Shown piece by piece: positions 52,265-61,676 of a DNA stretch of 64,000 nucleotides. Below the pieces are notes generated by a model. It searched no databases and was not told the origin of the DNA. It was given only the letters and a program-made list of their open reading frames with translations. Origin of the DNA: Acidobacteriota bacterium (GTDB lineage: Bacteria; Acidobacteriota; UBA6911); assembly GCA_012729555.1 (NCBI GenBank), contig JAAYCX010000090.1, positions 104,606-168,605 of the forward strand, in the 5' to 3' direction. Position 1 is the first letter of the stretch. Every line of letters begins with the position of its first letter. The position numbers were made by a program, and so were the translations under genes.

Positions 52265-53449
52265 ATGCAGAGCGTATTTTCCAGTCCCAACCCGATTCTT
52301 TTCGGCCCCGGGTCGGCCGGGCTGACAGGGGAAAAACTCAAGGGCCTCGGCTGCACCAGGGTCCTGGTGGTCTACGATCCGGGGATCCGGGATGCCGGCA
52401 TCGCCGACAAAATCGTCGGGGTCATCGAGGCCGCGGGGATCGAGGTGGTCCGCTTCGACCGCGTCGAAGCCGACCCCCCGGACTGGATGGTGGAGGAGGC
52501 CGGGGCCCTCGGCGTGCGGGAGGGGGTCGACGGGGTCGTCGGCCTCGGGGGGGGGAGTTCGCTCGACACCGCGAAGGGGGCGAAGCTCCTCTTGACCAAC
52601 CCGCCGCCCATCAGCCAGTACTTCGGGCGCGAAGGGGTCGTCACCCGGCCGAGCAAGCCGCTGGTCGTCATCCCCACCACCGCGGGGACGGGGAGCGAGA
52701 CGACTCCGGGCGGGGTAATCACCGACACGAAAAAGGGGATCAAGACCAACATCGCGGGGGTGGGGTGCCGAATCGACCTCGGCATCGTGGACCCCGAACT
52801 GACGGTCGGCCTCCCCCCGGCCGTCACCGCGGCGACCGGGATGGACGCCCTCTGCCACGCGGCCGAGTCGTACACCTCGGCGCTGTCGAACAGCTTCGCG
52901 GAGATCACCGGCCGGGAGGCGCTCCGCCTGATCGGCAAATACCTGGTCCGGGCCTACGAGAACGGGTCCGACATGGAGGCGCGCGAGGGGATGATGCTGG
53001 CGTCCACGCTGGGGGGGATGTCGATGTCCGGCCCCCTGTGCCACCTGGCCCACGACATCGGAAAAACCCTGGGAGCGAAATTTCACGTGCCGCACGGCAA
53101 CGGCTGCGCCTCCTGCCTGCCGCAGGTGCTGGAGGCGGTCGCCGAGGCGGTGCCCGAAAAGGTCCGCTACGTCGCCGAGTGCCTCGGGGCCGAAATCCCG
53201 GCCGGCGCCTCCCCCGCGGAGATCGGGGCGGCGGCGCGCACGACGGTTCAGGCCCTCATGAAGAAGATCGGGCTTCCAAACCTCAAGTCCTTCGGCCTCG
53301 ACAAGGCGGAGATCCTGGCCGTGGTGCCGGAAGGGGTCGAGATGATGCAGCAGGGGCTCACCCGGCTTTTCGGGCGGGGGACTTCGCCGGTGCCGGCCAC
53401 GCGGGAGCGGGTGACGGACATCGTCTCCCGGGCCTACGACGAAAACTGA
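52265..53449 (+). CDS. Iron-containing alcohol dehydrogenase
   Basis: 394 residues, group III alcohol dehydrogenase. NAD site GVVGLGGGSSLDTAK, then IPTTAGTGSETTPGGVI. The metal ligands lie in DLGIVDPEL/GMDALCHAAE and CHLAHDIGKTLG with HVPHGNG. It interconverts an alcohol and aldehyde. Together with the two aldehyde dehydrogenases it gives an alcohol-aldehyde-acid series next to the glycyl radical enzyme. AAGGAGACG precedes the ATG. Confidence 0.93.
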   Translation: MQSVFSSPNPILFGPGSAGLTGEKLKGLGCTRVLVVYDPGIRDAGIADKIVGVIEAAGIEVVRFDRVEADPPDWMVEEAGALGVREGVDGVVGLGGGSSLDTAKGAKLLLTNPPPISQYFGREGVVTRPSKPLVVIPTTAGTGSETTPGGVITDTKKGIKTNIAGVGCRIDLGIVDPELTVGLPPAVTAATGMDALCHAAESYTSALSNSFAEITGREALRLIGKYLVRAYENGSDMEAREGMMLASTLGGMSMSGPLCHLAHDIGKTLGAKFHVPHGNGCASCLPQVLEAVAEAVPEKVRYVAECLGAEIPAGASPAEIGAAARTTVQALMKKIGLPNLKSFGLDKAEILAVVPEGVEMMQQGLTRLFGRGTSPVPATRERVTDIVSRAYDEN

Positions 53450-53460
53450 AGAGGGGAAAA

Positions 53461-56007
53461 ATGGCAGAAAAGGCGGGATTGGATATGTCCACCAACGAAA
53501 CCGGGGTCGACCCCGGTGAAATCCGCAAGGTCCAGGTCCTCACCCCCAGGCTCCAGAAACTGAAGCGGGAGTGGGAGGAGGCCGAACCGCAGGTCTACGT
53601 GGACGACACCCTCCTGTTCACCGAGTCGTGGCGGGAGACCGAGGGGCTCCCGCTGGACATCCGCTGGGCCAAGGCGCTCGAGAAACGGCTGCTGGAATGC
53701 CCCGTCGTCATCCGGGACGGGGAAATCGTGGTCGGGTCGCTGACCAAGTTCATCCGGGGGAACGGCACCCTCTGCGCCATGAAGCCGCGCGAAATCCTCG
53801 AGATGTGCGAGAAGGGGAAATTCGCCCGCAAGACGAGCGACACCGAATCGACGAAGATCACGCCCGGGGACCTCGAGGCGCTCCGGGCGGACGCCGAGTA
53901 TTGGATCGGGCATATCCCCGGGGTCAGCACCGTCAACGCCGCCCTCGAGTACGACATGGGACCCGAGGTGTTCGACCTCCTCTTCGACACCGGGTGCGTG
54001 TTCGAGGGGCGCGGGGTCCGCTACAAGATGGACCGCGGCCTGTTCCAGAATTACAGCGCCTACGGCGGGGGGGTGGCCCAGGTCAGCGCCCGGTGCATCG
54101 GGGTCGGGCTCAACCACGTCATCGGGCTGTGCCAAAAGGAGCGGGAGCGGATGATGCTCGAGGGGGACGAGCGCTCCCACGGCTCGGCCCAGTTTTTGCG
54201 CAAATACTGGCTGCTCGAGGCCTGCATCATTTCCTGCCGCGCCTTCATCCGGTACGCCGAGCGGCACGCGTCGCTCGCGCGCTCGCAGGCGGCGAAGGAA
54301 ACGCGGGGCTGGCGCAAGGCGGAACTGCTGCGCATCGCCGAGGCGTGCGAACGCTGCCCGGCCGAACCGCCGCGCGACTTCTTCGAGGCGGTCCAGTGCG
54401 TGCGCCTCTACCACCTCGTCTGCTGGAAGGAAAGCTCCGACCGGCCCGAGGTCCCGATCGGGCGGCTCGACCAGATCCTCAACCCCTACTACGAGAAGGA
54501 CAAGGCCGAGGGGAAGATCACGCCCCAGGGGGCGGCCGAACTCCTCGGCGCCCTCTGGCTGAAGATCCGCGAGTGCGAGAACCTGGTGACCATCCCCCGC
54601 TCCCAGCGCGCGGCCCCCGGCTCGCTCCTTCCCAACATCACCCTGTGCGGGGTGGACGCGGAGGGGCGAGACCTCACCAACGAGGTCTCCTGGCTGGTGC
54701 TGGAAGCGATGGCGCAGGTCAAGCTCTCCGAGCCCGCCATCTACATCCGCTACAACCCCGGCATGGACCCGCGCTTCCTCCTGCACGCCCTGAGATGCAA
54801 CGTCGAGTTCGGCGGGGGCAACCCCGCGTTCCTGAACGACGCGCTGGGGACGCGGCGCTATCTCGACCGGGGGGTCCCGCTCGAGGACGCCTGCGACTGG
54901 AACGCCAGCGGCTGCCTCGGCTACCACCTCGACTGCATGGAACACCTCGGCGGGGGGCACAACATCAACCAGATCAAGCTGCTCGAACTCGCCCTCAACG
55001 ACGGCTTCGACCCCCGGACGCAAAAGCAGCTCGGCCCGAAAACGGGGGACCCGAAGACCTTCACCAGCTTCGACGACGTCCTCGGCGCCTACCTGCGGCA
55101 GCTGGAGTATTTCGTCCCGGTGCTGCACCGGATCAAGGTCCTCACCCTCTGCACCGAGGTCGCCGACGGCCCGATGAGCGGGCTGCGCTGCGCCATGCAG
55201 TTCGAGGACTCGATCCGCGAAGGGCTCACCCCGAAGGAGGGGGGGGCGCGCTACCCCGAGGGGAGGACCTCCTGGCTCGGCAGCCGCGGGATGGTCGACA
55301 TCGCCGACAGCCTCGCGGCGATCAAAAAACTGGTCTTCGACGAGAAAAAGGTCACGATGGAGCGGTTGCTCGAGGCCTGCGCGCGGAACTGGGAAGGGCA
55401 CGACGCGCTTCACCAGATGTGTCTCAACGCGCCCAAGTACGGCAACGACGACGAGTACGTCGACGCCATCTACGACCGGCTCTCCACGGAGGTCCCGGAG
55501 ATCATGCAGCGGTGGATCGACCCGATCACGGGCAAAAAGCCGATCCTCTTCATCGGGGCGGCGGCCGGGCACGTGGCGATCGGCAAGGCCGTCGGCGCCC
55601 TCCCCAACGGCCGGCGCGCGGGGACCCCCGTCAACGACGCCGCCTGCTCCGTCATGCCCGGCATGGACGTCAACGGCCCGACCGCGGCCATCAACTCGGC
55701 GACCAACGGGCCCTACGCGCGGGAATTCTGCGGTTACGCCATGAACATGAAGTTCTCCAAATCGGTCCTCAACACGGAGGAAAAGCTCGAAAAGCTCTCC
55801 TGGCTGGTCAAGGCCTTCATGAAGCGGGGGGGGTGGCACATCCAGTTCAACATCCACAGCCGCGAGGAGCTCCTCGACGCCCGGAAGAACCCGGCCGAGC
55901 ACAAGAACCTCCTGGTCCGGGTCGGCGGCTACAGCGCCTATTTCATCGACCTGCCGCCCGAGCTGCAGAACGAGATCGTCGAGCGCTCCATGCACGACCG
56001 CCTCTGA
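53461..56007 (+). CDS. Glycyl radical enzyme, pyruvate formate-lyase-like, unassigned substrate
   Basis: 848 residues with the full PFL-like domain. The glycyl radical loop is LLVRVGGYSAYF near the C terminus (RVxGY, radical Gly at residue 823). The thiyl Cys is most likely residue 485 in NASGCLGYHLD, 338 residues upstream, a normal distance. Diol dehydratases, choline lyase and related eliminases have GCxE here, with a Glu two residues after Cys that acts as base; this protein has Gly at that place. It is therefore not a standard eliminase and could be a decarboxylase, an X-succinate-synthase-like enzyme or something new. No small subunits and no microcompartment genes are adjacent. The activase follows. 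Confidence 0.9.
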   Translation: MAEKAGLDMSTNETGVDPGEIRKVQVLTPRLQKLKREWEEAEPQVYVDDTLLFTESWRETEGLPLDIRWAKALEKRLLECPVVIRDGEIVVGSLTKFIRGNGTLCAMKPREILEMCEKGKFARKTSDTESTKITPGDLEALRADAEYWIGHIPGVSTVNAALEYDMGPEVFDLLFDTGCVFEGRGVRYKMDRGLFQNYSAYGGGVAQVSARCIGVGLNHVIGLCQKERERMMLEGDERSHGSAQFLRKYWLLEACIISCRAFIRYAERHASLARSQAAKETRGWRKAELLRIAEACERCPAEPPRDFFEAVQCVRLYHLVCWKESSDRPEVPIGRLDQILNPYYEKDKAEGKITPQGAAELLGALWLKIRECENLVTIPRSQRAAPGSLLPNITLCGVDAEGRDLTNEVSWLVLEAMAQVKLSEPAIYIRYNPGMDPRFLLHALRCNVEFGGGNPAFLNDALGTRRYLDRGVPLEDACDWNASGCLGYHLDCMEHLGGGHNINQIKLLELALNDGFDPRTQKQLGPKTGDPKTFTSFDDVLGAYLRQLEYFVPVLHRIKVLTLCTEVADGPMSGLRCAMQFEDSIREGLTPKEGGARYPEGRTSWLGSRGMVDIADSLAAIKKLVFDEKKVTMERLLEACARNWEGHDALHQMCLNAPKYGNDDEYVDAIYDRLSTEVPEIMQRWIDPITGKKPILFIGAAAGHVAIGKAVGALPNGRRAGTPVNDAACSVMPGMDVNGPTAAINSATNGPYAREFCGYAMNMKFSKSVLNTEEKLEKLSWLVKAFMKRGGWHIQFNIHSREELLDARKNPAEHKNLLVRVGGYSAYFIDLPPELQNEIVERSMHDRL

Positions 56008-56065
56008 TCGATCCGGGCCGGGGGCGCCGCGGCGCTCCCGGCCGATAGCGCGAAAGGCCCGTCCG

Positions 56066-56977
56066 ATGAGTGCGGTCGAAGGCATGGTTTTCAATATCCA
56101 GCGATACAGCATCGACGACGGGCCCGGGGTGCGCACCACCGTCTTCCTCAAGGGGTGCCCCCTCTCCTGCATCTGGTGCAGCAACCCCGAGTCGCTCGAC
56201 CCGCTCCCCGAGGTGACCTGGCGCTACACCTCCTGCCGCCGCTGCGGGACCTGCGTCGCCGCCTGCCCCGAGGGGGCCATCACCCTCACCGACGACGGCA
56301 TCCTCATCGACCGGAACGGGTGCAGCCGCTGCGGCAGCTGCGTCGCGGCGTGCCTGCCGGGGGCGCTCGCGCTGTCGGGCAGGAAAATGACGGTCGAGGA
56401 GGTCTGGAGCGTCGTCAAAAGGGACCGGGACTACTACGAAGTCTCGGGGGGCGGCGTCACCTGCTCCGGCGGGGAGGTCCTCGGCCAGCCCGAATTCGTC
56501 GCCGCCCTCTTCCGGCGCTGCCGGGCGGAGGGGATCCACACCTGCGCCGACACCTCCGGCTGGGGGAGCCCCGAAGCGATGGAAACGGTGCTCCGGGAAA
56601 GCGACCTGGTCTACTTCGACCTGAAGCACCTGGACCCGGCGGAGCACCGGAAGCTGTGCGGGCGGTCGAACGGGCCCATCCTCCGGAACCTCGAGCTGAC
56701 GGTCGCGCGCGGGGTCCCGCTGGTGGTGCGCCTGCCGCTGGTCCCCGGCTGCAACGACACCGATGAAAACCTCGCGGCCACGGGCGCCCTCGTCGCGCGC
56801 CTGGCCGCCGGCGCCGAGGTCCACCTCCTCCCCTACCACCATTACGGGGAGAGCAAATACCGGATGCTGGGGAAGGAGTACCCGCTCCCGGAGGTGGAGA
56901 GCCCCGCACCCGAAGCGCTGGAGCGGGCGAAAACCATCATCGAATCGTACGGGCTGAAATGCGACATTAAAAAGTAG
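56066..56977 (+). CDS. Glycyl radical enzyme activating enzyme
   Basis: 303 residues. The radical SAM motif is GCPLSCIWCSNPES (CxxxCxxC), followed by an inserted ferredoxin-like region with two clusters (CRRCGTCVAACPEG and CSRCGSCVAACLPG), then VSGGGVTCSGGEVLGQ and YFDLKHLDPAEH. This is the activase type used by glycerol dehydratase, benzylsuccinate synthase and related enzymes. It abstracts hydrogen from the radical Gly of the preceding enzyme using S-adenosylmethionine. Same operon. Confidence 0.95.
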   Translation: MSAVEGMVFNIQRYSIDDGPGVRTTVFLKGCPLSCIWCSNPESLDPLPEVTWRYTSCRRCGTCVAACPEGAITLTDDGILIDRNGCSRCGSCVAACLPGALALSGRKMTVEEVWSVVKRDRDYYEVSGGGVTCSGGEVLGQPEFVAALFRRCRAEGIHTCADTSGWGSPEAMETVLRESDLVYFDLKHLDPAEHRKLCGRSNGPILRNLELTVARGVPLVVRLPLVPGCNDTDENLAATGALVARLAAGAEVHLLPYHHYGESKYRMLGKEYPLPEVESPAPEALERAKTIIESYGLKCDIKK

Positions 56978-56991
56978 AACGGAGAAAGGCC

Positions 56992-58905
56992 ATGATCAGA
57001 GTCAGGCAGGAGCGGATCGACGACGCGGCTTTCGCCCGCAGGCGCCGGGAGGTCCTGTCGGCCTGGCCGACGGGGCGGGAGGTCGACCTCGACGAGGCGG
57101 CCGAATATCAGCGGAAAATGCCGGAGGGGAAGAATTTCACGAAGGTCCTGGCCGGCTACCGGGCCTCGGGCACGATCGGCCTCTTCCCCCGCTCCGGGGT
57201 CCCCGTCGTCGAGGAGGAGATCCGGCTCCTCCGGGCGATGAACGGCGCCGGTGTCCGGCTCTTCCCCTTCACCACCGATTCCTACACCCGCAACCTGCAG
57301 CTCGAGAAGGCGCAGAAGGGGCTCGAGGAGAGCATCCGGACCGGGAAGGCCAAGCTGAACGGCTACCCCATCATCAACCACGGCGTCGCCGTCACCCGGC
57401 GGGTGGTGGAATCGTGCGACGGCGCCTTCGACCCCCGCAGTTCGCGCGTCGCCAACAGCTTCGTCGGCGAAATCGCCTTCGCCTCCGGCATGACGGCGAT
57501 GCCCAACAGCTTCTTCGGGTGGATCGGCGGGTACGACAAGACGGCGACCCCGGAGGAGTGCATCGAGACCGCCCAGTACCTCGGCCGGCTGATCGGCTGC
57601 TACGCCGACCGCGGCGTCGTCATCGGCACCGACACGCACGGCTGGCTCCCGAACGGCGTCGTCCCGATGTACGTCAACATGGCGACCCAGATCATCGAGG
57701 CGCTCGTGAGCGCCTGCCAGGGGGTCCAAAGCGTCGTCCCCCTGACCAACTTCCAGGGGAACATCGCCCAGGACATCGCCGACATCCGGGTCTCGGAGCG
57801 GCTGTTCCGGAAATACCTGGACCGGTTCGGCTACCACGACACCGTCATCCCCGGCGTGATCGGGAACCAGTCCTCCCTCTTCCCCTTCCCCCAGGACATC
57901 GGCAGGGCGTTCGCCTACATCAACTACACCGCCATGGTCGCCGCCATGACGCCCCTGGCCGCCTGCTCGGTCAAGACGGTCGACGAGGCGCTGGGGGTCC
58001 CGAGCATCGAAAGCCACGTCCAGACCTACCGCTCGGCCCACTGGATCTTCAACATGATGCGGCAGCAGCGGTTCGAGCCCGATTCGGACTCGATCCGGCA
58101 GGAGGAGCGGATGGCGGAGCTGGCGGTGACGGCCATCCTCGACCGCGTGATCGAGATGGGGGAGGGCGACGTCGCCGTCGGCACGGTCCGCGCCATCGAC
58201 GAGGGGGTGCTCGACTCCCCCTTCTCCATCAACATCTACCCCAAGGACCAGGTCCTGGGGGCCCGCGACCTCCTGGGTGCGTGCCGCTACATCAAGTACG
58301 GGAACCTCCCGATTCCGCCGGAGGTCCGGGAGTACAACGACGAGAAGATGCGGGAGCGGGAACTGGCGGAAGGGTCGAGGCTCGACATGAAGACCTCGGT
58401 AGCCGATTTCTGGGCCCTGGCCGAGGGCGCCGTCCACGGCACCGTGGACCGGGCGGAGGCGGAGCCCCGGACTCTCGCCCTGTCGCGCCGCCCGGTGGTG
58501 GTGACGGGGACCGTCGGCGTCGATTCGCACGTCATCGGCACCAAGTTTCTCTCCTGCGTCCTGCGCGAGCGCGGCGTCCGGGTGATCGCCCTGGGGGCCC
58601 AGACCCCGCCCGAGGAGTTCATCCAGGCGGCGGCGAAGAACGGCGCCGACGCCATCATGATCACCTCGCTGTACGGGATGGCGCGGATGGACCTGGAGGG
58701 TTTCCGGGAGAAGTGCACCGAGGCGGGCATCGGCGGCATCCTGCTCTACATCGGCGGCATTCTCGGGATCGGCGCCCGCAACTTCCGGGACGACGAGGCC
58801 GCCTTCAGACGGCTCGGGTTCGACCGGGTCTACCCCCCCCAGTCCGACCCGGCCCAGTCGGTCCGGGACCTGGTCGCCGACCTCGAAGCAGGGGGCAGAC
58901 TGTAA
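56992..58905 (+). CDS. Fused glutamate-mutase-like AdoCbl carbon-skeleton mutase (E+S domains)
   Basis: 637 residues. Residues 1 to about 490 match the GlmE subunit of glutamate mutase (REVLSAWPTGREVDLDEAAE, then FPRSGVPVV and DSYTRN); residues about 500-635 match the B12-binding GlmS subunit, with the axial His motif VGVDSHVIG (D511, H513, G516). AdoCbl enzymes of this group move a carbon fragment via radicals. Compared with Clostridium cochlearium GlmE (recalled sequence), R67, R100 and R149 (the carboxylate-binding arginine set) and K328/E332 are kept. The amine-binding Glu171 is Pro171, Tyr177 is Trp and Tyr181 is kept. Methylaspartate ammonia-lyase and citramalate genes are absent. The substrate is probably a dicarboxylate other than glutamate. 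Confidence 0.88.
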   Translation: MIRVRQERIDDAAFARRRREVLSAWPTGREVDLDEAAEYQRKMPEGKNFTKVLAGYRASGTIGLFPRSGVPVVEEEIRLLRAMNGAGVRLFPFTTDSYTRNLQLEKAQKGLEESIRTGKAKLNGYPIINHGVAVTRRVVESCDGAFDPRSSRVANSFVGEIAFASGMTAMPNSFFGWIGGYDKTATPEECIETAQYLGRLIGCYADRGVVIGTDTHGWLPNGVVPMYVNMATQIIEALVSACQGVQSVVPLTNFQGNIAQDIADIRVSERLFRKYLDRFGYHDTVIPGVIGNQSSLFPFPQDIGRAFAYINYTAMVAAMTPLAACSVKTVDEALGVPSIESHVQTYRSAHWIFNMMRQQRFEPDSDSIRQEERMAELAVTAILDRVIEMGEGDVAVGTVRAIDEGVLDSPFSINIYPKDQVLGARDLLGACRYIKYGNLPIPPEVREYNDEKMRERELAEGSRLDMKTSVADFWALAEGAVHGTVDRAEAEPRTLALSRRPVVVTGTVGVDSHVIGTKFLSCVLRERGVRVIALGAQTPPEEFIQAAAKNGADAIMITSLYGMARMDLEGFREKCTEAGIGGILLYIGGILGIGARNFRDDEAAFRRLGFDRVYPPQSDPAQSVRDLVADLEAGGRL

Positions 58906-58941
58906 CCGGCCCGCGGGCCGCACCACCGGGAGGAGTCACCC

Positions 58942-59406
58942 ATGACCGAATCCAAGTACGGCAAATACATCGTCACCGAAGACCTGATGCCCCCGGAGCC
59001 GGAGGCCTGGGTGAGGTCGATGGAGGACCAGGCCAGGGAGGGGAAGACGCTCGACCGCACCATGCTGCTGGGCATCATGGATTCGATCGTGCCCGGCTGT
59101 TCCCTCTTCGCCGGGTGCGAGATCCTCTGGGGCCTTCCGGGCGGAAAGCCGGTGGCGATCGAGATCCCCCACAGCCACGATTTCGACGAGGTCATCGGCT
59201 TCGCGGGGACCAACCGGAACTACCCGCGCGACCTCTGCGGCGAGATCGAGTTCCACATCGGGGGGGAGACGCACACCCTCACCAAAACCTGCCTCCTCTT
59301 CGTCCCCAGGGGGGTGGAACACTGCCCCGTGGTCTTCAAGAGGATCGACACCCCGATCTTCATGTTCGAGGCGGCCAACCACCAGCAGTACGTAAAGAAG
59401 CTGTAA
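58942..59406 (+). CDS. Cupin-fold protein of the glycyl radical-B12 operon
   Basis: 154 residues. Cupin motif 1 is EIPHSHDFDEVIGF (two His and a Glu), motif 2 is FVPRGVEHCPVVF; together they give a typical 3-His/Glu metal site. Such small cupins can be isomerases, decarboxylases, dioxygenases or sugar-binding proteins. It lies 36 bases after the mutase on the same strand, so a role in the same pathway is likely. No function is assigned. Confidence 0.75.
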   Translation: MTESKYGKYIVTEDLMPPEPEAWVRSMEDQAREGKTLDRTMLLGIMDSIVPGCSLFAGCEILWGLPGGKPVAIEIPHSHDFDEVIGFAGTNRNYPRDLCGEIEFHIGGETHTLTKTCLLFVPRGVEHCPVVFKRIDTPIFMFEAANHQQYVKKL

Positions 59407-59420
59407 GGCGGGAGCGAACC

Positions 59421-61676
59421 ATGAATAGAACCTCTGTCCCCCTGGCCGCATTCCTCCTGGCGGCCTGCCTGGCCGCCGCCGGCTGCTCCCGCTGGAGCGA
59501 GACCGACACCGGCTCCTTCCGCGTCGTCCATAACAACGGGGGACGCACCCTGGCCTACGCCCCGGCCTCGGGGGTGAAGCTGGTAACCGAAAACCGCTTC
59601 GCCTTCAAGGACCTCAACCAAAGCGGCGCACTCGACCCGTACGAGGACTGGCGCCTCCCCGCCCGGGAGCGGGCGCGCGACCTCGCGGCGCGGATGACGA
59701 TCGAGCAGATCGCCGGCCTGATGCTCTACAGCAGCCACCAGGCGGTACCGGCCCCCGATCTCACCGAAGACCAGGTCCGGTTCCTCCGCGAGGACAACGT
59801 GCGCCACGTCCTGGTCACCTCGATCGCCGACCCCGAGACCGCGGCGGGGTGGAACAACAACCTCCAGGCACTGTGCGAGAGCGTCCCCCCCGGCATCCCG
59901 GCCAACGTCAGCTCCGATCCGCGCCACCTCCCGGTCGCCGACGCCGAATACAACGCCGGGGCGGGGGGCCGGATCTCCATGTGGCCCTCCTCGCTGGGAA
60001 TGGCCGCCGCCTTCGACCCCGGCCTGGTCCGGGAATTCGGCAGCATCGCCGCGCGGGAGTACCGCGCCCTGGGGATCGCCACCGCCCTCTCGCCCCAGGT
60101 CGACCTGGCGACCGACCCGCGCTGGAGCCGGGTGAGCGGCACCTTCGGCGAGCACCCCCGGCTCGCCGCCGACCTGGCGCGCGCCTACGTGGACGGTTTC
60201 CAGACTTCCACCGGCGCGGAGGAGATCGAGGAGGGGTGGGGCTACACGAGCGTCAACACCATGGTCAAGCACTGGCCGGGCGGGGGGACCGGGGAGGGGG
60301 GGCGCGACGCCCACTACGCCTTCGGCAAATACGCCGTCTACCCCGGCGGCAACTTCGCCCGGCACCTCGTCCCCTTCCTCGAGGGGGCCTTCCGGCTCGA
60401 GGGGCCGACCCGCCGGGCTTCCGCCGTGATGCCCTACTACACCATCTCCCACGGGATCGACCCCGGCGGGGAAAACGTGGGGAACAGCTACAGCCGCTAC
60501 ATCATCGACCGCCTGCTGCGCACGGAAGCGGGCTACGACGGGGTGGTCTGCACCGACTGGGGCGTCACCCGCGACGCCCGCGCCGTCGACGGCTTCGGCA
60601 CGACCCCCTGGGGAGCGGAAGCCCTCACCGTCGCCCAGAGGCATTATAAGATCCTGATGGCGGGGGTGGACCAGTTCGGGGGGAACAACGAGGCCGGGCC
60701 CGTGCTCGAAGCCTGGCGGATGGGGGTCGCCGAACACGGCGAGGAGTGGATGCGGGCCAGGATGGAACAATCGGCCGTGCGCCTCCTCACCAACATCTTC
60801 CGCGTGGGGCTGTTCGAAAACCCCTACCTCGACCCCGGCGCAACCGCCCGCACCGTCGGCAGCCCCGATTTCGTGCGAGCGGGGTATGCCGCGCAGCTCC
60901 GCTCCGTCGTGATGGTGAAAAACCGCGCCGCGGCGCTCCCGGCCGCCCGGGGGAAGACCGTCTACCTCCCCATGAAATTCACCCCCGCGCGCCGGGGCTT
61001 CCTCGGCCGGGAGGAGCCCGCCAAGCTCGACTACCCCGTCAGCCGGGCGATCGCGGAGAAGTATTTCCGGGTGACGGACGACCCCACCGCGGCCGATTTC
61101 GCCCTCGTCGTCGTCGACAGCCCCGAGGGGGGGTCCGGCTACTCGGCCGAAGACGCCCGGCGGGGAAGAAACGGTTATCGCCCCATCACGCTGCAGTACC
61201 GCCCCTACCGGGCGACGGCCGCGCGCGCCCGCAGCCTGGCAGGGGGAGACCCGCTGGAAACCTCCACCGACCGCTCCTACCGGGGCAGGACCGCCCGGGC
61301 GGCCAACGAGCGCGACCTGGAGACGATCCTGGCCGCGCGGCGGGCGATGGGACCGAAGCCGGTCGTGGTCGCCGTGCGGGTGTCCAACCCGATGGTGTTC
61401 GCCGAATTCGAACGGGAGGCGGACGCGATCCTGCTCTGTCTGGGCATCCAGGACCAGGCGCTGATGGAGATCGTTTCGGGCGCGGCCGAGCCGTCGGGCC
61501 TCCTCCCAATCGGGATGCCGGCGGACATGGCGGAGGTGGAGCGGCAGGACGAGGACGTCCCCTTCGACATGAAGTGCCACGTGGATACGGAGGGGAACGC
61601 CTACGACTTCGGCTTCGGCCTCTCCTGGCACGGCGTCATCCGGGACGGCCGGACGGCCAGGTACCCGAAACCCTAG
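59421..61676 (+). CDS. GH3-family glycoside hydrolase, lipoprotein
   Basis: 751 residues. A lipoprotein signal (AAFLLAACLAAAGC) is followed by a GH3 TIM-barrel (VNTMVKHWPGGGTGEGGRDAH with the KHxPG substrate motif) and the nucleophile Asp in GYDGVVCTDWG. The second alpha/beta-sandwich domain is at about 500-650. The family hydrolyses beta-glucosides, beta-xylosides or related glycosides. It starts 14 bases after the cupin, so it may release the aglycone or sugar used by the operon. Its TAG stop overlaps the TAG of the convergent phosphoesterase. Confidence 0.9.
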   Translation: MNRTSVPLAAFLLAACLAAAGCSRWSETDTGSFRVVHNNGGRTLAYAPASGVKLVTENRFAFKDLNQSGALDPYEDWRLPARERARDLAARMTIEQIAGLMLYSSHQAVPAPDLTEDQVRFLREDNVRHVLVTSIADPETAAGWNNNLQALCESVPPGIPANVSSDPRHLPVADAEYNAGAGGRISMWPSSLGMAAAFDPGLVREFGSIAAREYRALGIATALSPQVDLATDPRWSRVSGTFGEHPRLAADLARAYVDGFQTSTGAEEIEEGWGYTSVNTMVKHWPGGGTGEGGRDAHYAFGKYAVYPGGNFARHLVPFLEGAFRLEGPTRRASAVMPYYTISHGIDPGGENVGNSYSRYIIDRLLRTEAGYDGVVCTDWGVTRDARAVDGFGTTPWGAEALTVAQRHYKILMAGVDQFGGNNEAGPVLEAWRMGVAEHGEEWMRARMEQSAVRLLTNIFRVGLFENPYLDPGATARTVGSPDFVRAGYAAQLRSVVMVKNRAAALPAARGKTVYLPMKFTPARRGFLGREEPAKLDYPVSRAIAEKYFRVTDDPTAADFALVVVDSPEGGSGYSAEDARRGRNGYRPITLQYRPYRATAARARSLAGGDPLETSTDRSYRGRTARAANERDLETILAARRAMGPKPVVVAVRVSNPMVFAEFEREADAILLCLGIQDQALMEIVSGAAEPSGLLPIGMPADMAEVERQDEDVPFDMKCHVDTEGNAYDFGFGLSWHGVIRDGRTARYPKP

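Noticed and set aside
53461..58905. Bacterial microcompartment or classical methylaspartate (glutamate fermentation) locus
   Set aside because: No shell-protein genes, no signature encapsulation extensions, and no methylaspartate ammonia-lyase or citramalate lyase genes nearby.
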